This document shows positions 26,326 to 34,453 of a stretch of 64,000 nucleotides of DNA, piece by piece (positions within the stretch are counted from its first letter, which is position 1; every line of letters begins with the position of its first letter). The notes beneath the pieces are model-generated. The model was not told the DNA's origin. It saw only the letters and a list, made by a program, of their open reading frames with translations, and did not search any database. A program made the translations under genes and the position numbers. Source of the DNA: Acinetobacter bereziniae LMG 1003 = CIP 70.12 (GTDB taxonomy: Bacteria; Pseudomonadota; Gammaproteobacteria; Pseudomonadales; Moraxellaceae); NCBI RefSeq assembly GCF_000368925.1, contig NZ_KB849755.1, positions 1,418,620 to 1,482,619 on the forward strand. The letters run 5' to 3'.

Positions 26326-26820
26326 ATGAACAAAGATCCACGTATAGAAAAAATAGAAAACCTCCTCGATAAATTAGGCAATATTGCCGTAGAAGCATTT
26401 CACTATATTGCACTATTTATTATTGGTTGCATGATTGCATGGTCCGCAGTGCATACCATCATCGAAATTTTGACTGTAAAACAATACGCCAGCATTGATG
26501 ATATTTTACTCTTATTTATTTACCTAGAATTAGGGGCAATGGTGGGGATTTACTTTAAAACCAATCATATGCCTGTACGTTTTTTAATTTATATCGCGAT
26601 TACAGCACTGACTCGATTATTGATTTCAGATATCCAACATGACCATAAAGCGGATATTGATTTGGTGATTATTACAGGTTCAGTTTTAATTTTGGCAATT
26701 GCAATCTTGATTGTACGTTATGCATCTTGGACTTATCCCTCTGTGATTCGAGATAAACATAGTGAAAAACCATTGGCACATGGAAAAACGCCACGACCAG
26801 AAGATGATGAGTTAGCCTAA
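26326..26820 (+). CDS. psiE: PsiE-family inner-membrane protein
   Basis: 164 residues from the ATG at 26326; an upstream in-frame ATG would add 19 residues, but a strong GGAGG sits 6 bases before this one. Four membrane helices (about 25-50, 62-80, 88-105, 118-140) with motifs of the phosphate-starvation-inducible PsiE family: an IE.LL....L...... start, LLLFIYLELGAMVGIYFKTNHMPV and IAITALTRLLI. The family's biochemical role is unknown; in E. coli the gene responds to phosphate starvation. Confidence 0.88.
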   Translation: MNKDPRIEKIENLLDKLGNIAVEAFHYIALFIIGCMIAWSAVHTIIEILTVKQYASIDDILLLFIYLELGAMVGIYFKTNHMPVRFLIYIAITALTRLLISDIQHDHKADIDLVIITGSVLILAIAILIVRYASWTYPSVIRDKHSEKPLAHGKTPRPEDDELA

Positions 26821-26853
26821 CATCAAATTTCTTTATCTATATTTGAAATAAAA

Positions 26854-26907
26854 CCTTCTCAGCGTTGTGAAATCAACATCAAATTTGATTCACATCGCCA
26901 AAGAAGG
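26854..26907. repeat. Long imperfect hairpin between convergent genes
   Basis: CCTTCT / AGAAGG forms the base of the stem and TGTGAAATCAA / TTGATTCACA the upper part, with mismatches between. It lies between the 3' ends of psiE and the convergent RcnB-like gene and may stop or separate both transcripts, though there is no good T-run. Confidence 0.45.
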
Positions 26908-26972
26908 CTGCGATCATGTTTAGATTAGTGTGTTCAGATTTCATTTCCAAACATAATCCATAGTAAACAGAA

Positions 26973-27470
26973 TTAACGATCATTCGGCACTTGTAAATAA
27001 CGTCCACTTTCAAAAATCCAATGCATTCCAACTTGGGGATCAGGTAAACCATAACGACGCCAATCACTAATTAAAGTGTAATGCGAGCTTTCAATCTGAC
27101 CACCCTCTCCATTCACATAACCATAACTATTGCCTGAATACTCTGTTCGTGTTGGAAACTGATGGTTATAAATAATCGTCACACCATTTTGTGGTGGATA
27201 ATTTGGATAGGGTTGATTTGGATGAGGATAAGGTCGATTTGGATAGCTTGGATAAGATGGATATGGTCGTGGGTGTTGTGGACGGACAGGAATTTCCTGC
27301 GTCATTTGTCGACCATATTGATCTGTGTATTTGTACGTCGTGGTCGGATATCTCTTTTGAGGGCGTTCAACACTGCGATAGTTGCCCCAATCTTTACCAT
27401 CTGCCCATGTCGTTGCCGAAACACCTGAAAGAATCAACATCAAGACACTTAAACTGAGTATCTGTTTCAT
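26973..27470 (-). CDS. RcnB-like periplasmic protein with Pro/Tyr-rich linker
   Basis: 165 residues from the ATG at 27470 (GGAGG six bases upstream; an in-frame TTG further up is less likely). Signal peptide about 1-24 (ending TTWA). Then a low-complexity region with repeated PYP, PSYP, PNRPYPHPNQPYP units (about 70-95), and a C-terminal domain with SDWRRYGLPDPQVGMHW.F and GRYLQVPN, the signature of the RcnB family. RcnB of E. coli is a periplasmic protein linked to nickel/cobalt export; most relatives are uncharacterised and no metal genes adjoin this one. Confidence 0.75.
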   Translation of the reverse strand: MKQILSLSVLMLILSGVSATTWADGKDWGNYRSVERPQKRYPTTTYKYTDQYGRQMTQEIPVRPQHPRPYPSYPSYPNRPYPHPNQPYPNYPPQNGVTIIYNHQFPTRTEYSGNSYGYVNGEGGQIESSHYTLISDWRRYGLPDPQVGMHWIFESGRYLQVPNDR

Positions 27471-27637
27471 TTCAACCTCCAAAGTTCAGCAGATAGATTA
27501 TTTTAATACATCATTCCAGAGAAATTATGGATAAATAACAAGCATTATTTATCTTGTTTAATTGTTTATACATCAACTTGGGCAAATTCTGACATCAATC
27601 TGATAAAATATGATTTTAATCTGATGAGTGCTGTATT

Positions 27638-28084
27638 GTGGCTGAACTGAGCTTTGACCGTTTACATCAATTTTTTTGCAAAGTCCCAAGTGTGCAAGAA
27701 GCATTTATTGATAGCTATGGTTCAGATGGTAAACAGGCTTGGTGGTTCAAGTTTCAAATCAATATTGACCATCCACTCGCATGGCAAACTGTACAAGAAC
27801 TGGGTCATGTTTTAAATTACATTTCTAAAAATGAACGGCTTCCTACTCAGTTTCTACCTGTTTCACCACCGCCCTATATGAATGGTGAAGCAAAGCAGTT
27901 TTTAGCCTGGGTCATTCAATGTAATCATCCAGACTTTTCTCCAGATGTGGTCTGTGATTGGTTAGAAGCACGTTTACCCAAGCCGGTAGATGACCTTGAA
28001 AAATGGAAAATAAAGACCGATTTACATGAGTTGGATCAAGTCTCTGATCAGGATTTGGATCAGATTATTCCGCCAAATCCATAA
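27638..28084 (+). CDS. Hypothetical protein, 148 aa
   Basis: A soluble protein starting at GTG (no ATG in the right place), rich in Trp and acidic at the C-terminus (ELDQVSDQDLDQIIPPNP). It contains AWWFKFQINIDHPLAWQTVQELG and FLPVSPPPYMNG. No known motif. The hairpin just after its stop is shared with the convergent Sel1-repeat gene. Confidence 0.65.
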   Translation: MAELSFDRLHQFFCKVPSVQEAFIDSYGSDGKQAWWFKFQINIDHPLAWQTVQELGHVLNYISKNERLPTQFLPVSPPPYMNGEAKQFLAWVIQCNHPDFSPDVVCDWLEARLPKPVDDLEKWKIKTDLHELDQVSDQDLDQIIPPNP

Positions 28085-28097
28085 TCTGTGTAAAATT

Positions 28098-28130
28098 CTA
28101 AGAACCGAATCTATCTTTTTCGGTTCTTAG
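28098..28130. terminator. Bidirectional hairpin overlapping the end of the Sel1-repeat gene
   Basis: A perfect 12-bp stem (CTAAGAACCGAA / TTCGGTTCTTAG) with a 9-base loop lies between convergent genes. One arm is inside the last codons of the minus-strand gene. Confidence 0.75.
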
Positions 28131-29505
28131 ATTCGGTTTCAGCTTGCTCACTATCATTATTCAAACTTTTCATCAGACCACTGAGGTTATTATTGAATTG
28201 CGCACGCATCTGAATATAGGTTTTAAGCTTTCTCGCTTTAACAGGGTCTTTCGTTGTTCCCTTACCTGTTTGATACGCCTCTAAAGCTTTGCTTTGCGTA
28301 TCTTCCTCAGATGATCCATTTTCATAAGCTAAAACCGCCCAACGATAATCCTCAGGCTGATCCATAATACGCGCAAGATTATCCATTGCATTGACTGATC
28401 CTAATTCCGCAGCCTGCTTAAAATATTTTTGGGCAAGCACTTCATCATAATCTTCATTTTCTTCATTGAAATACCAAACACCAAGGTAATTTATTGCTTC
28501 AGGATCGTTTTGGGCAGCCGCTTTCTTTAAATAATCTAATCCCTTGTGAATATCTTTTTGATCTTCATCATTCACCAACAAATAATCAGATCCAAGCTCG
28601 GTTAATGCAACATGATTATTGAGTAAAGCCGCTTTGCTATACAAATCTTGCTTATCTTTATCTGTGTCTTTTTTTAATGCGAGCATCAAATACGCATCAC
28701 TTGCCCCTTTGGCAGCTTGTTTTTCATAGTGTGCTAAAATTGAATTTTCTAGTTGCTTAATCTCCTTGTCTGATAAATATGAGTCTGAAGCATAATCATC
28801 AAGTAATTTGATTTTTGCATCAATATCGCCTTGATTAGAACGTTGCTGAAGCATTTTAAAATAAGCTAAATCACTGTCTTTATAAGCTCTTGCATAGTCT
28901 TGTTTAGTCTTTGCCCCCAGTCTTTTTAATATTTTCTCTGGACAATTTTGAATCAGCGCTCCAGCTTTTAATGTGTCTCCTTTTTGGACTGCCTGAAATA
29001 ACCACTGACACTGTTCATCACTATACCCGTCAGCATCATTATCCAATGCATAAACTAAAGTACGCATTGCACCTGTATCACCTTGTTCAGCAAGTTTTAA
29101 AATTTTCGGGCGAATTTTTAATAAATTTTGCTTAATATCGTTAGAAATACCAAAGCCTTCAGCCACTTCTGCTTCTAAATCCAATGATAAATAGGCATCA
29201 AAATTTCCACGCTGTGCAGCTTCTAAGCGTAATTTTTTATATAAATGATTATTTTCAGGTAAAAACCGATAATCTGCTGAATTAGAATAATACTTCGCAA
29301 GTAAAAAGTAAGCTTCTGCGTCTCCTTGATCGGACGCCTGTTGAAGTAATTGAATTGCTTTATCCGTATTGATTAAAACAGTTGGGCTACCTGTTTGCAA
29401 TATTTTTGCTTGAGTTAATAAAGGATTTTCAGCAAAACTCAATGGTGAAATAATAAGACTGAATGTAAAAAAGGATTTTAAAAATGAAGTTTGTAAAGTT
29501 CTCAT
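28111..29505 (-). CDS. Exported Sel1-repeat (TPR-like) protein
   Basis: 464 residues: signal peptide (about 1-25, ending PLSFA) and then Sel1-like repeats across most of the protein, for example GDAEAYFLLAKYY, ASDAYLMLALKK, DPEAINYLGVWYF, GSVNAMDNLARIM. Such alpha-solenoids bind partner proteins, usually in the periplasm. The C-terminal tail is polar and charged (SEQAETESKNRKR). No partner is evident from the neighbours. Confidence 0.8.
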   Translation of the reverse strand: MRTLQTSFLKSFFTFSLIISPLSFAENPLLTQAKILQTGSPTVLINTDKAIQLLQQASDQGDAEAYFLLAKYYSNSADYRFLPENNHLYKKLRLEAAQRGNFDAYLSLDLEAEVAEGFGISNDIKQNLLKIRPKILKLAEQGDTGAMRTLVYALDNDADGYSDEQCQWLFQAVQKGDTLKAGALIQNCPEKILKRLGAKTKQDYARAYKDSDLAYFKMLQQRSNQGDIDAKIKLLDDYASDSYLSDKEIKQLENSILAHYEKQAAKGASDAYLMLALKKDTDKDKQDLYSKAALLNNHVALTELGSDYLLVNDEDQKDIHKGLDYLKKAAAQNDPEAINYLGVWYFNEENEDYDEVLAQKYFKQAAELGSVNAMDNLARIMDQPEDYRWAVLAYENGSSEEDTQSKALEAYQTGKGTTKDPVKARKLKTYIQMRAQFNNNLSGLMKSLNNDSEQAETESKNRKR

Positions 29506-29584
29506 AAAAAGCTCAGCTTTGTTATTAAAATATACTCAGCTGAAGATTATGTACCGAAAACCATTCATTTCGGTACATATTTTT

Positions 29585-31048
29585 TTAAAAGGTGGATAAA
29601 CCACTCCACTCCATAAATCGGTAAACTCCATATTTCAGTTTCGAATCATCCGCATATTTGCTGTAATCCACACTCATTTGACGACCATTGAGATTTGACC
29701 AAGCGGTATTAAAATAGTGTTCAGCATCAATAAATACTTGCTGCTGTGGATTGCCTAAGACCCGTAAATCGGTTTCTAAATTATAGTTTTTCAAATTACG
29801 TGCGGTAAAATTGGCTGAACCTAAAATCAACTCTGCTGATTGTGCGTTGCGTTTTACAATCATCTTACTATGGCATTGCTCGCCTTGTGTATTACACCAA
29901 CGGACATCAATACCTTCATTATGTAATTCTGAAGCAACCTGTCGATTTGGAATACCATTTTTCTGACGACCAAAAGCGTCTTTATTGGGGTCGAGTAAAA
30001 TTCTTAATTTTACCCCACGTTGTTTTGCAGCAATCAATGCTTGAACAATCTTGCGCTCAGATAAATAAAACATCGCTAAGTCAATTTGATCATTGGCTTT
30101 TGCAGATGCCAGCATGTTTAAAACTGCCTCATAAATCGCTTTTTCAGTCAGCACTTGCACTTGCGGAGCATTTGGGTTTTCTGGCAATTTCCCAAAAACA
30201 ATAAACGGTGTATCTGCACCAGATAAATGCGCAACAGCTTGTTCTGATGTCAAAAGATCTGTTGCGATCGCACCATTAACCAACAAAGCAACATTGGAAT
30301 GGCGAGAGCTTCCATCATGCGGGTTGGCAGAAGTGACTAGCGTTTTCCAGCCTTCATCCGTATCCACGACTATGGTTTTACGATGATTGGCCTTAAAATT
30401 AAATAAGTTTAAATAACTACGTACGGTGATTTTTTCTTTACCAAAAGGATTGTTCAACCATCCTTTTTCAGGATTATTTCCAATATCCTGACAGCACAGA
30501 TACCAAATCCCAGACCATGCTGGATTCGAAGCTCGTAATGGCGTTAAATTGGTTTCGATGACCTCAATTCCACCCAAGCGTAATTGCCGATATTGTTCAG
30601 GTTGAATACCACCATACACAGAATTAATTGGATCAGTAATAAACTTAATTTCCAATGCTGGATTCACAACTTTCTGATTGACTAAAGCTTGCGTCAACTG
30701 TTGAGTTAATGCACGTTGCTGAACTTTTGATTCACCTACTTCGCTATTAAACAAAAACATATCTATGACAATGGTGGTTTTTGCTTGTTTAATCAATTGT
30801 AAGACTTGATCAAAAATATGCTGATCAAGTTGTTGTTTACCCTGCGCATCGATATAGGTTTCATCGGCAATGAATTTCACATCTGCATGACGCAAAGGTC
30901 CAGTAAAATTTAAACCTTTCGGCATCGGTTTATAGGTGTGGTAAATCGCTGATGCGAAATAACCCAAAGCCAACACACTCAAAATAATGCCGAAATAGCG
31001 GCGTTTTGACCAATTCAGCTTGCTGTGAATTCTATTAAAGATACGCAT
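29585..31048 (-). CDS. Phospholipase-D-superfamily protein, membrane-anchored
   Basis: 487 residues with an N-terminal membrane helix (about 18-36) that places the rest in the periplasm. Two HKD-type motifs are present: ANHRKTIVVDT followed by TSANPHDG, and CHSKMIVKR followed by GSANFTARN. These are the two halves of a PLD/cardiolipin-synthase-like active site, so it may hydrolyse or transfer phosphatidyl groups. The length and anchor resemble cardiolipin-synthase-like proteins, but the substrate is uncertain. It is separated from the upstream receptor gene by a structured 147-base region. Confidence 0.82.
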   Translation of the reverse strand: MRIFNRIHSKLNWSKRRYFGIILSVLALGYFASAIYHTYKPMPKGLNFTGPLRHADVKFIADETYIDAQGKQQLDQHIFDQVLQLIKQAKTTIVIDMFLFNSEVGESKVQQRALTQQLTQALVNQKVVNPALEIKFITDPINSVYGGIQPEQYRQLRLGGIEVIETNLTPLRASNPAWSGIWYLCCQDIGNNPEKGWLNNPFGKEKITVRSYLNLFNFKANHRKTIVVDTDEGWKTLVTSANPHDGSSRHSNVALLVNGAIATDLLTSEQAVAHLSGADTPFIVFGKLPENPNAPQVQVLTEKAIYEAVLNMLASAKANDQIDLAMFYLSERKIVQALIAAKQRGVKLRILLDPNKDAFGRQKNGIPNRQVASELHNEGIDVRWCNTQGEQCHSKMIVKRNAQSAELILGSANFTARNLKNYNLETDLRVLGNPQQQVFIDAEHYFNTAWSNLNGRQMSVDYSKYADDSKLKYGVYRFMEWSGLSTF

Positions 31049-31054
31049 AAAAAA

Positions 31055-31147
31055 GACCTAGACTAATTCAAGGTCTGTACAATTAATCACTCACTTACGT
31101 TTAAGTAAAGATTGATCAATCATGAACAGACCCTTAGAGCCTAGGTC
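31055..31147. repeat. Nested inverted repeats between the PLD-like and receptor genes
   Basis: GACCTAG (31055-31061) pairs with CTAGGTC (31141-31147), and inside it GGTCTGT (31072-31078) pairs with ACAGACC (31126-31132). The message upstream of the PLD-like start could fold into a long hairpin. It might attenuate read-through from the zinc receptor gene or shape the PLD leader. Confidence 0.45.
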
Positions 31148-31195
31148 GAATTCCTTTATTTTTCAATAACGATTTGGTGAATGAGAATAAATAAC

Positions 31196-33298
31196 TTAGA
31201 ACTTATAGTCCATTCCAATCACAAAGTTACGTCCAATTTGCGGAATGTTCGCTAAGAAAGAAGTGTGATTATATACTTTCTCATCTAACAGATTGTTTGC
31301 TTTAAAGAATATTTTTGCTTCTTGCTGATTTGACATTGGGTATTTATAAGCCAATCCGACATTCACCATATTATAACCTTTGGTCTCTTGCTCATAAGAC
31401 GCAAATTTGTCTTGGTTAAATACATGCGAATATTCAGCAGAGCCAGACCAATGATCGTCAAAGTCAGCATTTACACGTGCACCTAAACGCCCTGCTGGAA
31501 CACGTGGAGCATTTTCATCTTCGATTTTGCCACGAACATAATCACCAAACAAACTGGTGTTATAGACTTCATTCCATTGATATGCAACTTCACCTTCTGT
31601 ACCGTAGAACTTGGCTTTGTCTTGGCTATATTTAATTAACCGGAAGTTTTCATATTGATCTAGCGTTTTGGCATAAATATAGTTGTCAAACCAATTGTGG
31701 TATACATGCACATGATAGCTGAGCTTATCATTGTCAAAATGTAATCCAAGTTCAACGTTGTTTGACTTTTCTTTATTTAGGTTTTCATTGCCCAATTCAT
31801 ATGTATTGGTTGCATAATGTTTACCATCCGCATAAAGCTCTTGCGCCAAAGGTAAACGTTCTTGATGAGAACCAGTTAAAGAGAGCGTGTAATTCGGTGA
31901 GAAAGCCCAATTTACAGCACCTGAATATGAGAATGCATTTCCATCGAAATCTTTTTGTTCAGAATCGACATCTACAGTTTGGTGATCAAAACGGGTACCT
32001 AATTCAACATGGAAATCACCAAATTGACGGTGTTCTAAGCCAAACAGACTATATTTTTGTGTCTTATTTGGAGCAAGAACAGCTTCTTCTCCAGTAATAT
32101 CTAGCTTTTGTTGGCTTGCTTGCACACCCCAAACACCTTCCCATGTAGCAACGGGATTATGTACCAATTCGACACGACCTTCATAGCCTTTGCTCTTGAA
32201 CGTTGTCATTGGCGTACCATCTTCAATTTCATCATGCTTGTAGTCTGTATAACTTGCCTGCGCTCTGAGTTTCTTGAAGCCCGCAAATGGCTCATTTAAC
32301 TCAGAACGGAAATCATAACGATCCGTTTTCATATCAATCCATGGACCGGCTTCTGCATGATCATGACCCTCTTCACCATGATCATGTCCAGCATGATCAT
32401 CGTCATTTCCATCATCATGCGCACCACAATGTAATGATAAACCATGCAAATGGCATGACTCATACTCATGACTGTGTCCAGGCAAACCATACTGATCTTT
32501 ACGATTACTATAAGAAATTCCGGCGAAACCACGCTCACCAATCCATGACAAACCGACGTTGACATTATCCGATTCTGAGAAAGTATTGCCTACACGACGT
32601 TCTTTCGTTGTATGTGCGTGATCACCATGCTCTTCTGTGACCATATAGTCTGGCGTAATGTAATCATTCGCATCACGTTTTAATCCTTCAACTCGCAAAG
32701 CCACATTTGAACCCAGTCCAACGGTGACGCCTGCATGTGCCATTTTTTCATCATTGCCTGTGTTATAACGAAGTCCCACATTCCCTTCATAACCATTTTC
32801 AGGCATTGCAGTTGGGATTTTGCTATCAATCACATTGACTAAACCACCGACTGAACCTGCACCATAAAGTAATGTGGACGGTCCACGAACAATTTCTACT
32901 TTTTGTGCAAGCTGTGGATCTACAGTGACAGCATGGTCTGGAGATAAACTAGAAACATCCATCGTTTCCGTCGCATTTTGAGTAACTTTTACACGAGCCC
33001 CTTCCTGACCTCGAATGACTGGACGGCTCGAACCTGTACCAAATGTATTAGAGTAAACCCCTAACTCATCTTTCAGCGCTTCCCCCAAAGTTGTTCCTGA
33101 TTGTTGTAATTTTTCACGTGAAACAGTTTCATCTGCAGCACCAAAATCTTGGCTAGAAGGAACCAGTGGATGACCAACAACTGTAATGGTTTCTAATTGT
33201 TGTGGATTTTTCTCTGTATTGGTCTGATCTTCTGCCCAAATAGAGGTCGAAATGATCGCTGTTATTGAAAGTGTCAGTACGCTTTTAGAAAAAGACAT
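31196..33298 (-). CDS. znuD: TonB-dependent zinc receptor, ZnuD-like
   Basis: A 700-residue outer-membrane receptor. Signal peptide about 1-22 (ending SIWA); plug domain with VIRGQEGARVKV and VEIVRGPSTLLYGAGSVGGLVNV; beta-barrel ending in a C-terminal Phe (IGMDYKF). A surface loop (about 265-320) is extremely rich in His, Asp, Glu and Cys, with repeats such as HAGHDHGEEGHDHAEAG, as in ZnuD zinc-uptake receptors. Energy comes from TonB-ExbBD encoded elsewhere. A perfect Zur-box-like palindrome lies 33 bases before the ATG, consistent with induction in zinc limitation. Confidence 0.88.
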   Translation of the reverse strand: MSFSKSVLTLSITAIISTSIWAEDQTNTEKNPQQLETITVVGHPLVPSSQDFGAADETVSREKLQQSGTTLGEALKDELGVYSNTFGTGSSRPVIRGQEGARVKVTQNATETMDVSSLSPDHAVTVDPQLAQKVEIVRGPSTLLYGAGSVGGLVNVIDSKIPTAMPENGYEGNVGLRYNTGNDEKMAHAGVTVGLGSNVALRVEGLKRDANDYITPDYMVTEEHGDHAHTTKERRVGNTFSESDNVNVGLSWIGERGFAGISYSNRKDQYGLPGHSHEYESCHLHGLSLHCGAHDDGNDDDHAGHDHGEEGHDHAEAGPWIDMKTDRYDFRSELNEPFAGFKKLRAQASYTDYKHDEIEDGTPMTTFKSKGYEGRVELVHNPVATWEGVWGVQASQQKLDITGEEAVLAPNKTQKYSLFGLEHRQFGDFHVELGTRFDHQTVDVDSEQKDFDGNAFSYSGAVNWAFSPNYTLSLTGSHQERLPLAQELYADGKHYATNTYELGNENLNKEKSNNVELGLHFDNDKLSYHVHVYHNWFDNYIYAKTLDQYENFRLIKYSQDKAKFYGTEGEVAYQWNEVYNTSLFGDYVRGKIEDENAPRVPAGRLGARVNADFDDHWSGSAEYSHVFNQDKFASYEQETKGYNMVNVGLAYKYPMSNQQEAKIFFKANNLLDEKVYNHTSFLANIPQIGRNFVIGMDYKF

Positions 33299-33330
33299 GA
33301 GGTGCTCTCGAAGCTCGATGTTTTGAATTT

Positions 33331-33347
33331 ATGTTATATTATAACAT
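33331..33347. promoter_or_regulatory. Zur-box-like palindrome
   Basis: ATGTTATA-T-TATAACAT is a perfect 17-base palindrome around a central T and matches the GTTATA..TATAAC pattern known for gammaproteobacterial Zur sites. It lies between the zinc receptor and a divergent DUF4184 gene, placed to repress both when zinc is plentiful. Confidence 0.82.
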
Positions 33348-33433
33348 TTCAATATTTTTGCAATAAAAAACATTCTAGCTTTATTATTTTGTTTAGAATC
33401 AAATTAAAATCATGTTTGCAATCTTACAACTCA

Positions 33434-34204
33434 ATGCCGTTTACACTGTCTCATGCTGTTTTAGCGCCACCACTGTCTAAACTTTCAGGTAATCGTTTAC
33501 CGATCGCAGCGCTCGCAATTGGCACAATGACGCCTGATTTATATCGTGTGCTAGTACAAACTGAAATCCATTTAAATCATCAGTTTAAAGGTCTAATTTA
33601 TCCAGATTTGTGTGTTGGATTGTTATTTTGCCTATTGTGGTATGTACTGTATCGCCCCTTATTGTTCAAGTTTTTGGGGCTTTCTAAGCCACTTAATGTC
33701 CATTCAGCTTTAAGTTTCTTTAAATTTTTATTCTGGATGATATTGGCGATTATATTAGGCACAGCTACCCATATTATTTGGGATGGTTTAACACATTTAG
33801 ATTTTAGAACTTTTGCTTTTAACGACTTTTTAGCGCAACCTGTCTCAATCCTTGACCATATTTACCCAATGCATAAAGTCCTACAAATCGGTTGTTCAGT
33901 TGTTGCTTTACCATTCTTATTCTGGATGGGACTCCACTATTTTTTTAAATATAGAAGTTCTGAACCACTTAACCGCAAAGTATTCATTTTCTGTCTATCT
34001 TTATTTGCAATTTCATTCTTTAGTGGCTGTCTTTATTACATTCATACAGCAAATGAAAGTGGCATAATTCCCCAACAAACAGATCTTTATGTACTGATTG
34101 GTTTCTTTATGAAAGTTTTTACTCAAGCTTCCATGATCTGCTTTAGCTTAGGTTGCTGTCTTTTTCTGTATTTAAATCATAAAAAATATTTTGACTCAGT
34201 TTAG
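33434..34204 (+). CDS. DUF4184-family membrane protein
   Basis: 256 residues from the ATG at 33434, chosen because MPFTLSHAVLAPPL is the family's conserved start and the open frame before it is AT-rich leader that includes the Zur-box region. It has about six membrane helices, with THIIWDGLTHLDF (His and Asp residues that could sit in an active or metal site, as in the related YdjM/metal-dependent hydrolase-like membrane proteins). The molecular function of DUF4184 is unknown. The shared Zur-box region suggests zinc-responsive expression. Confidence 0.78.
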   Translation: MPFTLSHAVLAPPLSKLSGNRLPIAALAIGTMTPDLYRVLVQTEIHLNHQFKGLIYPDLCVGLLFCLLWYVLYRPLLFKFLGLSKPLNVHSALSFFKFLFWMILAIILGTATHIIWDGLTHLDFRTFAFNDFLAQPVSILDHIYPMHKVLQIGCSVVALPFLFWMGLHYFFKYRSSEPLNRKVFIFCLSLFAISFFSGCLYYIHTANESGIIPQQTDLYVLIGFFMKVFTQASMICFSLGCCLFLYLNHKKYFDSV

Positions 34205-34453
34205 AGTCTGTTGACACGTCACAAATACATGCTTGCATTGTCAATAGACACTAAATACTTTCGTTTAAGCTTTGCAGGTTGAGTCAACAAAATTTCACAC
34301 AAATTGGCTTAACTTCATCAGGCAATGTTGTAGTTTTTAGCACAAGTCCTTGTGACTCATCGTCCAAAGAGGCATAATCTCACATTACATTTTTAGGCGA
34401 TGCGCTGTTTACGTATTCGCTTCCTTAACCCATATAGTTGGATTTCTAACGCT
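34205..34453. promoter_or_regulatory. aspS upstream region with an inverted repeat
   Basis: GTCTGTTGACA (34206-34216) and TGTCAATAGAC (34239-34249) form an 11-bp inverted repeat with one mismatch directly after the DUF4184 stop. It could be a weak terminator or an operator. The remaining region should hold the aspS promoter; I could not place it confidently. Confidence 0.4.

Noticed and set aside
32287..32562. His-rich ORF on the plus strand inside the zinc receptor gene
   Set aside because: It is the antisense of the receptor's His/Asp-rich loop; the His-rich composition is a codon artefact of GATCAT-type repeats.
33302..33433. N-terminal extension of the DUF4184 protein
   Set aside because: It would include the Zur-box palindrome and AT-rich leader as coding sequence; the conserved start MPFTLSHA is at 33434.
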